Positions 9,151 through 18,561 are shown, numbered from the stretch's first letter. The stretch: 64,000 nt of DNA from Wohlfahrtiimonas sp. G9077 (GCF_002252155.1 NZ_NEFD01000001.1:1-64000); one strand, 5' to 3'. Program-made: numbers and translations. The notes: generated from the sequence alone by a model not told the origin.

Positions 9151-12100
9151 TTACCTCGCTAATCCTACACGCACAATTTGTACAACTTGCTCGATGATGT
9201 TTCGAGCTTGATCCATGCCATAGCCGTGACTTTTACACTCTGTAAACAACTTAGGCAACAGTCGTTTTCTAATGGATGATTCAATCTCTGGTGGATTAAT
9301 GGAGTTTTCTGCGACCGACGAGTCCACTTCTTGATCCATCCACAAAGAGAGATCAATCCATTTTTGATCATTGTGATTTTGATGATTAAAGAGAGCAGGG
9401 AAGGTTTTTCTAAACAGTCCATAATAAGCTTGCGCATGTTGATTGCCATTAAATACATTGGGAACTTCATTGAGTTGACGTTTTGCAACTTTTTGTTCAA
9501 ATTCATGAAAGAGCATATATTGTTTGAGAGGATGGTCAAATAAATTTTTCGCCTCTTCAATCGCATGGCGCAACAATTGAGAAAAAGTCTCTTGTGCATA
9601 AGGATCATCGACAAGCTCTTGTTCAATCATGCGGGTGATTCGGGTTTTAATAATGTCCGTTTCATTGCGTGTTTTGTCATCGCTCCAATCGTCAGGATTG
9701 CTCGATGTGGGTTGTCCCATTTTATTGACTTCATACGTGCCGGATGCATTTTGAATCTCTACGCCCACTACATGTTTATTGAGCAGTTTTTTAACCTGTT
9801 CGGCATATTCATCATAATCTATGCGTTCGCCTGCATCTTGTTGTGCCAATTGTCTTAGGCTTGTAAATTGTTTGACGGTCTCTTTGTAGTGTCGACGATC
9901 TTCATCAGAAAAACTGTGATCTTCAAAAAATGTGGCAGATTGTAACGCCACTTTTAAGCAACTGGCAAACTCAGAGAGCGCATCATAAAAATCATCGCGC
10001 ACTTGCTGATGGATATCAATATATTCACCATGATGCAGCATCATTTTTGGCACCAATACTTGGCGCAATTGTTCAATGTCTTGAGGGTTCTCCACATCTT
10101 TGAAAATGGCCCATAATTCTTGATACAACATCGGCAATCGTTTGTATTCAGAACTCATTTGGCGATATAAACCATCTAGGTCATCAATGTCGTATCCACC
10201 TTGCGTACGTGATGCTAAATCTTGATATTTAGCAATGGTGGTATCTAATTCAGCCAAAATACCTCGATAATCAATGAGTAATCCAAACTCTTTTTGATCA
10301 TGCAAGCGATTGACGCGGGCAATGGCCTGAATTAAATTATGTTCTTTCAGTGGCTTATCAATGTACAAGACGGCATTTTTAGGTTCATCAAACCCTGTTA
10401 ATAATTTATCCACCACAATCAGCATCTTCAAAGGATCATTCGCATCGGCAAAGCGCTTGACCATCATATCGGTATATTGGATTTCATCCATATTGCCAAC
10501 ATGATCTAGCCACCATTTCGCGACAATGGGCATTTCATGATCATCAATGCCAATATTGCCTTCACGAGTATCGGGCGGGCTCATGATCACTGCCGATTCA
10601 AACAGTCCCACTTCATCTAAATATTTTTTATAAAGAATGGCGGAAAGCTTGCTATCACAGGCCAGTTGTCCTTTTAATCCATCAGCAATATTGTCATCAA
10701 AGTGGCTTGCAATGTCGAGTGCAATTAGTTCAATGCGATTTTCTGTGGCATATAAAGCCCCTTTTCGAGAGTACTTTTTCTTTAAGTCTTGTTTTTGAGC
10801 TTCCGTTAAATTTGCGGTGATTCGATCAAACCATGTATCAATGGCACGTTCATTCACATCCAAATCAGGCACGCGTTCTTCATATAAAAGTGGCGTGACT
10901 GTTTTATCATCCGTGGCTCGCTGCATGGTATAAGCATGCAAAATGGGGCCAAATTTATTGGTGGTTTTATCATCTTTTAATAGTGGCGTGCCAGTAAATG
11001 CAATGAACGATGCATTCGGTAATGCTTGTTTCATTCGGATATGATTTTCACCACCTTGACTGCGGTGGCCTTCATCAATTAAGACAATGATGTCGGCGCT
11101 GTCATTATGGCATTCAGCTTGTTTCGTGGCGCTATTAAATTTTTGGATTAAAGAAAAAATAATCCGTTCATTGCCATGGCCAATTTGTTCAGCTAAGCGC
11201 TTGCCGGATGTGGCCATGGCATTCATTTGGTCTTGTTTGTTCTCTAAAGCGCCACTTTGTGCAAAGGTGAGGCTCAGTTGTCTTTCTAAATCTGTGCGAT
11301 CCGTCACCACGATGATTCGGCATTGCTTTAAACCATCATATAAAATCAGCGCCTTGCTCAAAAATACCATGGTCAGTGATTTGCCCGATCCTGTTGTATG
11401 CCAAATCACGCCACCTTCACGCCCGCCATCGGGGCGTTTTTTTTCAATGCGTTCTAACAATCGTTTAATGCCAAAAAATTGTTGATAACGTGCGGCGATT
11501 TTCCCATGGCGTTGGTCAAAGATGATAAAAAACCGTATAAATTCTAACAAACGGTTCGGGGATAATAAGCTGATGATGAGTTTATCTTGTGAAGTGATCT
11601 GTAATGTGCCAGAGGACCAGCCATTAAACCATTGGCGGTCAATGGCACGGCGATCTTGAAAAATTGCATCGAGGGTTTGGGGATCGACAGGTGAATTTTT
11701 AATGCGCGACATTTCAATCTCAGAAATATCCTCTTCATCCCAACTGGCCCAAAACTTTTTAGGCGTGCCACAAGTCCCATAACGGCCATCAGAGCCATTA
11801 ATCGAGAGTAACAGCTGGCTATAAGTGAACAGCAGGGGAATTTCATTGTGTCGTTGGTTGCGTAAGCTCTGGGAAATGCCTTCATCAATGGTTGGGGATT
11901 TTTTCCCTTGATTGTCGGGGCGTTTTGCCTCAATGATCACCAATGGAATGCCGTTGACAAAACACACAATGTCAGGCCGGCGCGACTCTGCCCCCATTCT
12001 AGAGACCGTAAACTCTTCTGTATAAAGAAAACTATTGTTAGAGATGTTCTGCCAATCAATGATCGCAATGGTTGGGGAGATTTTTTTGCCATCAATGAAC

Positions 12101-12429
12101 TCAGTCACAGCGATCCCATAGAGCAAATGATTATAAATGCGCTCATTGGCCTTCATTAATCCTTCATTTAAGCCCGGCTGGCAAATTTGATTTAATAAAA
12201 AATCAATGGATTGATCCGATAAAGGATATTGTTTGGCGCCATATGTAAAGGTTCGTTTTTTTAATTCCGTTTTTAAAATAGATTTTAAAATCACCTGATC
12301 TGTTTTTTGTTCACGCAATTCTAAGGACGCTTTAGAGGAAATAAAAGTCCAACCTAGATTGGCTAAGAGGGTTAGGGCAGGGATCTTGGCGCTGTATTCT
12401 TCTTGGAATTTAGGTGCATTATTTTTCAC
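9151..12429 (-). CDS. hsdR: Type I restriction enzyme subunit R (HsdR)
   Basis: ATP-dependent DNA translocase and endonuclease subunit of a type I restriction-modification complex, 1092 residues, full length. The N-terminal PD-(D/E)xK nuclease is visible with D153, E167 and K169 (IIEAK). The SF2 motor has Walker A GSGKS at 347-351, a DEGH box at 452-455, a TGTP motif and QAIARVNR. Translation starts at GTG with AAAGGA upstream, overlapping the rhuM stop by 11 bp. Catalytic residues look intact, so restriction should be active if the operon is expressed. It acts with the HsdM and HsdS encoded upstream. Confidence 0.96.
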   Translation of the reverse strand: MKNNAPKFQEEYSAKIPALTLLANLGWTFISSKASLELREQKTDQVILKSILKTELKKRTFTYGAKQYPLSDQSIDFLLNQICQPGLNEGLMKANERIYNHLLYGIAVTEFIDGKKISPTIAIIDWQNISNNSFLYTEEFTVSRMGAESRRPDIVCFVNGIPLVIIEAKRPDNQGKKSPTIDEGISQSLRNQRHNEIPLLFTYSQLLLSINGSDGRYGTCGTPKKFWASWDEEDISEIEMSRIKNSPVDPQTLDAIFQDRRAIDRQWFNGWSSGTLQITSQDKLIISLLSPNRLLEFIRFFIIFDQRHGKIAARYQQFFGIKRLLERIEKKRPDGGREGGVIWHTTGSGKSLTMVFLSKALILYDGLKQCRIIVVTDRTDLERQLSLTFAQSGALENKQDQMNAMATSGKRLAEQIGHGNERIIFSLIQKFNSATKQAECHNDSADIIVLIDEGHRSQGGENHIRMKQALPNASFIAFTGTPLLKDDKTTNKFGPILHAYTMQRATDDKTVTPLLYEERVPDLDVNERAIDTWFDRITANLTEAQKQDLKKKYSRKGALYATENRIELIALDIASHFDDNIADGLKGQLACDSKLSAILYKKYLDEVGLFESAVIMSPPDTREGNIGIDDHEMPIVAKWWLDHVGNMDEIQYTDMMVKRFADANDPLKMLIVVDKLLTGFDEPKNAVLYIDKPLKEHNLIQAIARVNRLHDQKEFGLLIDYRGILAELDTTIAKYQDLASRTQGGYDIDDLDGLYRQMSSEYKRLPMLYQELWAIFKDVENPQDIEQLRQVLVPKMMLHHGEYIDIHQQVRDDFYDALSEFASCLKVALQSATFFEDHSFSDEDRRHYKETVKQFTSLRQLAQQDAGERIDYDEYAEQVKKLLNKHVVGVEIQNASGTYEVNKMGQPTSSNPDDWSDDKTRNETDIIKTRITRMIEQELVDDPYAQETFSQLLRHAIEEAKNLFDHPLKQYMLFHEFEQKVAKRQLNEVPNVFNGNQHAQAYYGLFRKTFPALFNHQNHNDQKWIDLSLWMDQEVDSSVAENSINPPEIESSIRKRLLPKLFTECKSHGYGMDQARNIIEQVVQIVRVGLAR

Positions 12430-13441
12430 GTTTTGTATCCTTTAATATATTCTCAAGGGTATAAAAGTCACTATTTTCCCCTTTTAATTCTTTGAGCTTT
12501 CTGCGCCCTTCTGCAAAGGCATCATATTCTAGTTTAGCTTTTTCATCTGCTTGTTTCTTTGTTATAGAGCCTGCACCGTTCAACACTGCGCGATCATTAA
12601 ATTCTAAAAACTGATCTAATTTATCCGTCCAATCTTTCAGAAAGACTTGTTTTCTTCTTTTAGCCTGATCTTCTGCAAAATCCAACCACATATTCACAAT
12701 ACGATTCAAGGAATGAATTTCTTCTTCTGTTAAGTAATTTTTCGCAACAGTTACATCACCTTTTAAAACTTCTTCGCCTTTGAAGCTTGTTAGCCCCATA
12801 TTAGGTGCTTCAGCATTTGCACGCGCAGCAATGATCTCAGCCGCTGTCATGCCTGTGGCAGCATAATGCAATTTATTTTGGATGAACTGAAAGAATCTCG
12901 TAGTTTCAGGTAAGCTTGGCTCATAATCTGCTGCCATTGCGAATATTTCACGCACACGTAAATAAACTCGACGCTCACTCGCACGAATATCACGAATGCG
13001 CTCGAGTAATTCATCAAAATGATCAGAAGGTACAGAATGTGCCACAACTGGATTCTTCAGGCGTTCGTCATCCATCACAAAGCCTTTTATAAGGTATTCT
13101 TGCAATGTGCTCGTTGCCCATTTACGGAACTGCGTACCACGCGTTGAACGCACGCGGTAACCAACCGCAATAATTGCTTCTAAATTATAATGATCAATTT
13201 CTCTTGAAACCTCGCGATTACCTTCCATTCGAACTATCCGGAATTTCCGGATAGTTGAATCTTTATGCAATTCAGCTTCATCATAAATATTAGAAAGATG
13301 CTCGTTAATGGTACGAACATCTTTGCCATATAGCTCAGCAATTTGTGCTTGAGAAAGCCATAAAGTGGCTCCCTCAAATCGACATTCAACACGCGTATCA
13401 CCTGATTCAGATGAAAATATTATGAGTTCGTTATTGCTCAT
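12419..13441 (-). CDS. RhuM family protein in the restriction-modification operon
   Basis: 340-residue RhuM-type protein, named after the Salmonella SPI-3 gene rhuM. Family features visible are the N-terminal LWLSQAQIAELYGKDVRT block, which looks like a DNA-binding helix-turn-helix, then HLSNIYDEAEL, AVGYRVRS and FRKWATSTLQEYL. I chose the ATG at 13441 because AGGTGA lies 5 nt upstream; a GTG 9 bp earlier is less well placed. The gene overlaps the SIR2-like gene and hsdR by 11 bp on each side, implying translational coupling. RhuM genes are frequent passengers of type I restriction loci, but their biochemical role is unknown. Confidence is high for the family and low for function. Confidence 0.88.
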   Translation of the reverse strand: MSNNELIIFSSESGDTRVECRFEGATLWLSQAQIAELYGKDVRTINEHLSNIYDEAELHKDSTIRKFRIVRMEGNREVSREIDHYNLEAIIAVGYRVRSTRGTQFRKWATSTLQEYLIKGFVMDDERLKNPVVAHSVPSDHFDELLERIRDIRASERRVYLRVREIFAMAADYEPSLPETTRFFQFIQNKLHYAATGMTAAEIIAARANAEAPNMGLTSFKGEEVLKGDVTVAKNYLTEEEIHSLNRIVNMWLDFAEDQAKRRKQVFLKDWTDKLDQFLEFNDRAVLNGAGSITKKQADEKAKLEYDAFAEGRRKLKELKGENSDFYTLENILKDTKREK

Positions 13442-15002
13442 TGTTATCACCTGTTATAGATACTGAGAGCTGATCTTGAATATGTTGAACCCATGAAACT
13501 CCTTCGCTTGTATTTCTACTATCTTTATCTACCAAAACTACCGATATATTTTTAGAGGCACTTTTAGATATTCGCAATTTTGTCGTCAATGATCTAACTT
13601 CTGAATCAGGAGATTGACCATTATCTAAGGTTACTAAGAACAGTTTTTTGCTATGTGTTTCTAGTAATTCTCTAAATAAGCCATTTATATGACTATCATC
13701 CTTTTGGAATCCAAAACCTACGATTACAATAGCATCTGAATCTTTGTATAAATCAAATAATTCTACATATCGACGAGACATTTCTACAGAAGTAAGAGGT
13801 TTCAAGCCGCTTTGTGTAAGAATGAAAGGTACGTGAATTTGTGATTGATCAAGTTTACTACTATCCTCGGTTGTAATAACAGAATTTTTATATGGATTAT
13901 AATAATCATGTATAGATCCATTTAAATGTATAACTTTTGGTAGTGTTATTTCTGTATCTTTAAAAATTCCACTGATAAGATTGTTATAATTCGATGTTCC
14001 TATCACACTCGCTTTTTTCTCTGAAAATAAAGTATTTAGATCATGGTAATATCCTGTTGAGGGTAAATCCTCTTCTTTTGGTGCTTGTTGATGGATATAT
14101 TCTCTTGCAATATTCAGAAATATTACCATTTTTGTAAATTTTGCCCACTCAGTGGATGGGTTAAATAAATATCGAAAATGATCATCTATTAGCTTCTGAT
14201 AATCTAAAACAGTTGTGAATAGATTTTCCATAATTTGTTGCGCAATAGCAGACATTAGTTCTTCTAATGTTGCTGTTTTTGGGTCTGTATTAAACTCTCT
14301 TTTTTCATCTAATAGCAATTCTAATGCCATTGCTCCTACGCGATTAAACTCTAATCTAAACATTCCAACAATATCATCAAAAATTGGTAAATCATCTGGG
14401 GCAGATTCAAATAATTCTTGATTGAGTTTTTGTACCAATTCTTGCCCGTGAGCACCAATTAATAATTGTAGAAAAGCTGTAACATAGCGTTTGAGATCAT
14501 CGCAATTATTATTTAACTTAACTATATCCAATAGAGCTGAATAATACTCAGAGCTGAATAATGCTACATCTTTTGCTAAAAGCTCATTGAGTTTGATCGT
14601 ATGGGTATATACTCGATCACCAATAGAAGTATTGGTAATTTCTAGAAATTTGTCCTCTAGATGTTGTCTATCGATTGATAGTTGCTTTAAAGCATAATCA
14701 AATTCTTCATCAAACTTATTTAGTCTTTTAATAATTTCACTTCTTTTGTATTCAATCGAAGATTCAATAATAGAAGTAAATTCATTTTTTCCAAATGCAT
14801 AAATACTACGTGTTTTATAATTATCAGGTAACCAATTAGTTGCATATGGAGTCATTGGATCAATATGATCTGTTAAAAGTTTTCGTAATTGAGTTTTATG
14901 AGAAGTAGGATCTTGCCTAAATAGATCTATAGCAAATTTTCCACCGCTAGGTAAACCATACCCAACTTCTGCACCTGCACCAAAAAAGAAACCTATTTTC
15001 AT
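13431..15002 (-). CDS. SIR2-like NAD-binding protein inside the restriction-modification operon
   Basis: 523-residue protein with the scattered motifs of bacterial SIR2-like defence proteins: GAGAEVGYGLP at 8-18 (nucleotide loop), GTSNY at 335-339, HLNGS at 359-363 (candidate catalytic His359, with Asn338) and GFGFQ at 429-433. Residues 60-330 are a long, probably helical insert I do not recognise. SIR2 domains in defence systems such as Thoeris and DSR commonly degrade NAD; that activity here is inferred. A strong GGGAGG site sits 7 nt before the ATG. It follows hsdS by 26 bp and overlaps rhuM by 11 bp, so it is co-expressed with them. Base composition is AT-rich (19 G/C in 14521-14580), suggesting recent transfer. 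Confidence 0.82.
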   Translation of the reverse strand: MKIGFFFGAGAEVGYGLPSGGKFAIDLFRQDPTSHKTQLRKLLTDHIDPMTPYATNWLPDNYKTRSIYAFGKNEFTSIIESSIEYKRSEIIKRLNKFDEEFDYALKQLSIDRQHLEDKFLEITNTSIGDRVYTHTIKLNELLAKDVALFSSEYYSALLDIVKLNNNCDDLKRYVTAFLQLLIGAHGQELVQKLNQELFESAPDDLPIFDDIVGMFRLEFNRVGAMALELLLDEKREFNTDPKTATLEELMSAIAQQIMENLFTTVLDYQKLIDDHFRYLFNPSTEWAKFTKMVIFLNIAREYIHQQAPKEEDLPSTGYYHDLNTLFSEKKASVIGTSNYNNLISGIFKDTEITLPKVIHLNGSIHDYYNPYKNSVITTEDSSKLDQSQIHVPFILTQSGLKPLTSVEMSRRYVELFDLYKDSDAIVIVGFGFQKDDSHINGLFRELLETHSKKLFLVTLDNGQSPDSEVRSLTTKLRISKSASKNISVVLVDKDSRNTSEGVSWVQHIQDQLSVSITGDNNEQ

Positions 15003-15028
15003 TGTATAACCTCCCTTGGATCATTATT

Positions 15029-16231
15029 TTAATTAATCACAACTCGACGCTTTCCAGTCAATAACTGTTGCATCAGTGCTTTTTTCTCTTGTTTTAAATG
15101 CTCAAGTTTTGCCTTCAATAGCTCAATCTCACGATCAGCATTTGACAGAACTTCAGCTATTTTTTCTTGTTCAAAGGTGCTTGGTAGGTTAAATGGAATA
15201 GCACATAATGCATCGAATCCAACCGACTCTCGAACAGAACCTTGTGTACTATTTTTAATGCGCTGATTAGCTTCTCCTGATCCCATCCAGAATAAAAAAT
15301 AATCACTATGTACTTTTGATGCATCAACATTAAAAATCACATACATCGGGCTTAGAATACCGTCTTTATATTGGTCTAGGCGACCAAATGAGCCTACATT
15401 TAGTCGTGATGGGTTATATCCAAACTGACCATTTTTCACAACTTTATAATTTTCTACATTATTACTAGCGACACGTTTTGAAAATTGTTCTTCAGGTAAT
15501 ATAAATCCACTATGATTAGTAATACTCAATACTCGTTTAATATTTGAGTTTTTATTTCTCAATGTAGATTCTGTTAAAAATGTTTTTAGTTGCGTTCGTT
15601 TCCACTCCCCACTAAACCTAACACCATTCTCATCCAGCAAACGTTTTTTTCCTGTTAAAAGCTGTTGCATCAAAGCCTTCTTCTGCTGTTCGCTATTCAC
15701 AATCAACTTTTCTGTGCTTGTAATTGCCTTGTCCCATGTAGAAAGAATTTCGGCAATTTTTTGTTGTTCTTTGATAGGGGGAATATGCACAAACAATGAT
15801 TTAATAATTCCAGAGCTTAGATTTTTTTGGCTTCCATCGTTAGATAAATCTCTGAGAGCTTCATATAAATTAGATAGATAATAAAAAAAATAGTCTGAAT
15901 TGTTATTATCATTCAATATTATTGCAGCACAAGCTTGGTTAGTGCATGCTTGTATTCCAAGCTTTGCTACTTGACCTCGTGTTTTTCCTTGACCATACAT
16001 TGCAATTAAAAGCGTATTTGGCTCAAATAATTTAGCTGATGAATTATTTAATCCTTCTAAAGTAATGAATTCTGCTGATTTGGTGATAGTGTTGAATTGT
16101 ACTTCAGAAGTTGTAACCCAAGGAATTGTTCCATTTTGCCAATATTCAACTTTAGAACGACTAGGTGTTCCACCTGATGTAACACGGGCAATTTCATCTA
16201 GCCTTTTAATTTCCCAATCATTAGGCACCAT
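15029..16231 (-). CDS. hsdS: Type I restriction-modification specificity subunit (HsdS)
   Basis: 400-residue DNA-recognition subunit with the usual two-fold build: two variable target-recognition domains, each followed by a conserved coiled-coil spacer. The spacers are recognisable from KEQQKIAEILSTWDKAI and FEQEKIAEVLSNADREI, and the block KKALMQQLLTGK occurs after each. The repeated spacer could support domain exchange. The ATG overlaps the hsdM stop by 11 bp. The bipartite target sequence cannot be predicted by eye. A second, half-size S-like gene lies upstream of hsdM. Confidence 0.95.
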   Translation of the reverse strand: MVPNDWEIKRLDEIARVTSGGTPSRSKVEYWQNGTIPWVTTSEVQFNTITKSAEFITLEGLNNSSAKLFEPNTLLIAMYGQGKTRGQVAKLGIQACTNQACAAIILNDNNNSDYFFYYLSNLYEALRDLSNDGSQKNLSSGIIKSLFVHIPPIKEQQKIAEILSTWDKAITSTEKLIVNSEQQKKALMQQLLTGKKRLLDENGVRFSGEWKRTQLKTFLTESTLRNKNSNIKRVLSITNHSGFILPEEQFSKRVASNNVENYKVVKNGQFGYNPSRLNVGSFGRLDQYKDGILSPMYVIFNVDASKVHSDYFLFWMGSGEANQRIKNSTQGSVRESVGFDALCAIPFNLPSTFEQEKIAEVLSNADREIELLKAKLEHLKQEKKALMQQLLTGKRRVVIN

Positions 16232-17756
16232 AACCCAACTCCTTTAAGTATTTAGCCATTTCTGTTTCTAGGGCTTCTAATTCAGCTTTTAGGGCAATGC
16301 GTTCTTTGCGCACGGCTTCTAAATCGATTTCTTCCTCTTCTTCGAATGTGTCCACATAGCGGGGAATGTTAAGGTTGTAATCGTTCTCTTTGATCTCATC
16401 GAATGATGCTACGTAAGCATATTTATCAACATTTTGACGAGCTTCATACGTTGCCACGATTTTCTCGATATTTTCATCACTCAATGCATTTTGGTTTTTA
16501 CCTGCGTCAAATTCACGGCTCGCATCAATGAATAAGACATCCTTTGAGGTTTTATTCTTTTTAAAGATCAATAGTGCAGCGGGAATGCCCGTGCCATAAA
16601 AGAGCTTTTCAGGCAGGCCAATCACCGCATCTAACAAGTTTTCATTGATCAATTGTTCACGGATTTTCCCTTCAGAAGAAGCGCGGAACAGCACGCCATG
16701 TGGCACAACAACGCCCGCACGACCATCTTTCGGGTTCAAAGTTTCAATGATGTGTGTGATGAATGCATAATCACCTTTAGATTTTGGTGGCAAACCACGA
16801 TGAAAACGTTTATGCACATCTTTCTTAGCCTCTTCCTCGCCCCATTTGTCTAATGAAAATGGCGGATTGGCAGCAATGACATTAAACAAGATTAAGTTGG
16901 CATTTTGATCCAATAATTTAGGGTTGCGGATTGTATCGCCCCATTCGATTTTATGGTTATCTTCGCCATGTAAAAACATGTTCATCTTTGCCAATGACCA
17001 AGTGGAACCAATGGCTTCTTGGCCGTAGAGCGCGTAGTTTTTGCTATTAAATTTCTCGAAAATACGGCGTCCGCATTTCATTAATAAAGAGCCTGAACCA
17101 CATGTAGGATCACAAATTAAATCACCCACTTGCGGATTTAATAAACGGGCAATTAAGTCGGACACTTCAGGTGGTGTATAGAACTCGCCTGCTTTTTGTC
17201 CGCCGCTGGCTGCAAAATGTTTAATGAGGAACTCAAATGAGTTGCCAATGACATCTAAATTACCAATGCGGCTGGGTTTAAGATTCAGCACGGGCTTTGC
17301 AAAATCTTCTAATAAAAGGCGCAAGATGCTGTTTTTTTGTTTCTCTTCGCCCAGTTTATCGCTGTTAAATGAGATGTCTTGGAAGACGCTTTTACCTGCA
17401 TCACGCAGCTTGGTGCCGTTGGCTTCTTCGATGGCATGCAGTGCTTGGTCAATGCGTTCACCATTACCGGGCTCATTGCGACGCGCATAAATGTCATAAA
17501 AACTGGCGCCGCTAGGGAGCACAAAACGCTCTGTTTTCATCATCTCAGCGATGAGTTCTGGTTCATCGCCATAGGCTTGTTGATATTTTTCATAGTGATC
17601 CTGCCATACATCGGAAACGTATTTTAAAAAGAGCATGGTTAACACATAATCTTTATAGGTGTCTGCACTTACGGTGCCACGGAATGTGTCACATGCTGAG
17701 AATAAAGCTTTATTAATGGCAGATTGTTCTGCAATGTCAGTAGTGATGGGTTTCAT
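16221..17756 (-). CDS. hsdM: Type I adenine-N6 methyltransferase (HsdM)
   Basis: 511-residue modification subunit of the type I complex. It has an N-terminal helical HsdM_N domain, the SAM-binding motif I DPTCGSG at about 216-222 and the catalytic NPPF at 297-300. It forms the methylase with HsdS and protects host DNA from HsdR. The start follows the half-S gene stop by 9 bp, in a TAAGGATACATTATG arrangement where the ribosome site overlaps that stop. The first 28 codons and 18 upstream bases are duplicated exactly, in inverted orientation, at 18562-18663. Confidence 0.97.
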   Translation of the reverse strand: MKPITTDIAEQSAINKALFSACDTFRGTVSADTYKDYVLTMLFLKYVSDVWQDHYEKYQQAYGDEPELIAEMMKTERFVLPSGASFYDIYARRNEPGNGERIDQALHAIEEANGTKLRDAGKSVFQDISFNSDKLGEEKQKNSILRLLLEDFAKPVLNLKPSRIGNLDVIGNSFEFLIKHFAASGGQKAGEFYTPPEVSDLIARLLNPQVGDLICDPTCGSGSLLMKCGRRIFEKFNSKNYALYGQEAIGSTWSLAKMNMFLHGEDNHKIEWGDTIRNPKLLDQNANLILFNVIAANPPFSLDKWGEEEAKKDVHKRFHRGLPPKSKGDYAFITHIIETLNPKDGRAGVVVPHGVLFRASSEGKIREQLINENLLDAVIGLPEKLFYGTGIPAALLIFKKNKTSKDVLFIDASREFDAGKNQNALSDENIEKIVATYEARQNVDKYAYVASFDEIKENDYNLNIPRYVDTFEEEEEIDLEAVRKERIALKAELEALETEMAKYLKELGYGA

Positions 17757-17775
17757 AATGTATCCTTAATGATTA
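17674..17775 (-). repeat. Left arm of a perfect 102-bp inverted repeat (start of hsdM)
   Basis: Compared base by base with 18562-18663 on the other strand, all 102 positions agree. The arm includes the end and stop codon of the half-S gene, the hsdM ribosome site and hsdM codons 1-28. Identity stops abruptly at both ends. Confidence 0.97.
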
Positions 17776-18350
17776 ATTTTTTGTGCAATAGCGGTCATCA
17801 TGCGTTCATTGTTATGCATGAGTTTAGAAAACAGTAAATGTTGTTTGGATTGTGCGCGGGCTAACTCAACGATGGTTTGTTGTGTTGTAATGTCCGGAAT
17901 GGCGATGGGGAGCGCCTCTATGATGGGGCGGCGAATGTTTTTTGCAGCAGTGCCCTCGCTGTTTTTCTCAAAATATTGTTGGCAAATGACTTGGTTTAAC
18001 TGCCAAACAAGAAAATCAGGTAGAATGCTTTCATCGGTGATGCGAATGATGAAAAAATTGAGTGATGCGATATAATCGTGCTTTTGCGCCTGATCTTTTT
18101 CAAATAACACGGCATAATTTTGGCTGCTGCGCGCGGCAAAAAGAATGTCTTGATCTTGTAGATGATGGCTCATTTTGCTTGGCACGTTAACAAACGTACA
18201 TTGCGTGTATTCAATGCCGTGCTCGATTGAGCAGTTTCGCAATTGAATAACAGGGATGGCATTGTCAGAGTCGGGATTCACCTCTTCGACCTTTCCGCGA
18301 AAAGGATAGCCGAGGCTTAGATTGGCGATTTCTTTCAGTGTCTTTTTCAT
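17766..18350 (-). CDS. Half-size HsdS-like specificity protein
   Basis: 194-residue protein resembling one target-recognition domain plus one spacer of a type I S subunit: IANLSLGYPFRG start, LVWQLNQ, GTAAKNIRR, then ALPIAIPDITTQQTIVELA and a C-terminal helix. It lacks the KKALMQQLLTGK block of the full HsdS encoded downstream, so it is not a simple copy of it. Half-S proteins can dimerise to make a working specificity unit; whether this one does is inferred. It is first in the island operon, just upstream of hsdM, behind a promoter at 18395-18423. It sits almost wholly inside a 786-bp segment bounded by inverted repeats, and its stop codon is encoded by the repeat. Confidence 0.78.
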   Translation of the reverse strand: MKKTLKEIANLSLGYPFRGKVEEVNPDSDNAIPVIQLRNCSIEHGIEYTQCTFVNVPSKMSHHLQDQDILFAARSSQNYAVLFEKDQAQKHDYIASLNFFIIRITDESILPDFLVWQLNQVICQQYFEKNSEGTAAKNIRRPIIEALPIAIPDITTQQTIVELARAQSKQHLLFSKLMHNNERMMTAIAQKINH

Positions 18351-18394
18351 TATTTTGCTATATTCTCAGTAGAACATTTTTGTTCGATGGGTGA

Positions 18395-18423
18395 ATAGTA
18401 GACTTTTAAGTTGTGATCGTCAA
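18395..18423 (-). promoter_or_regulatory. Sigma70-type promoter of the half-S-hsdM operon
   Basis: Read on the minus strand: TTGACG, 17-nt spacer, TACTAT, about 45 nt before the half-S start. Box quality and spacing are good. It points leftwards into the defence operon in the orientation present here. Confidence 0.7.
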
Positions 18424-18508
18424 CTGATATTTTGCATTATTGCGAATATAACTTTTTTGGTGGATGCAAACATTGCATCAAGGATGAAAAATCAAGGCTT
18501 TTATGATT

Positions 18509-18540
18509 TTGACACCACTTGCACACACAATGGCTATAAT
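18509..18540 (+). promoter_or_regulatory. Outward promoter aimed at the hsdM remnant
   Basis: A perfect TATAAT at 18535-18540 is preceded by TTGACA at 18509-18514. The 20-nt spacing is longer than ideal. It lies 40 nt before the ATG of the duplicated hsdM start at 18581, so it looks like an original hsdM promoter now pointing the wrong way. If the segment between the repeats flipped, it would face the intact hsdM at the same distance. Confidence 0.6.
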
Positions 18541-18561
18541 GATCGCATAATCACGAAAAAA

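Noticed and set aside
13442-13450. GTG at 13450 as the rhuM start
   Set aside because: The ATG at 13441 has AGGTGA at proper spacing and gives the same 11-bp overlap seen at neighbouring genes.
15029-16231. Repeated KKALMQQLLTGK blocks as a sign of a frameshifted or duplicated hsdS
   Set aside because: Two conserved spacers are the normal architecture of a full-length S subunit.
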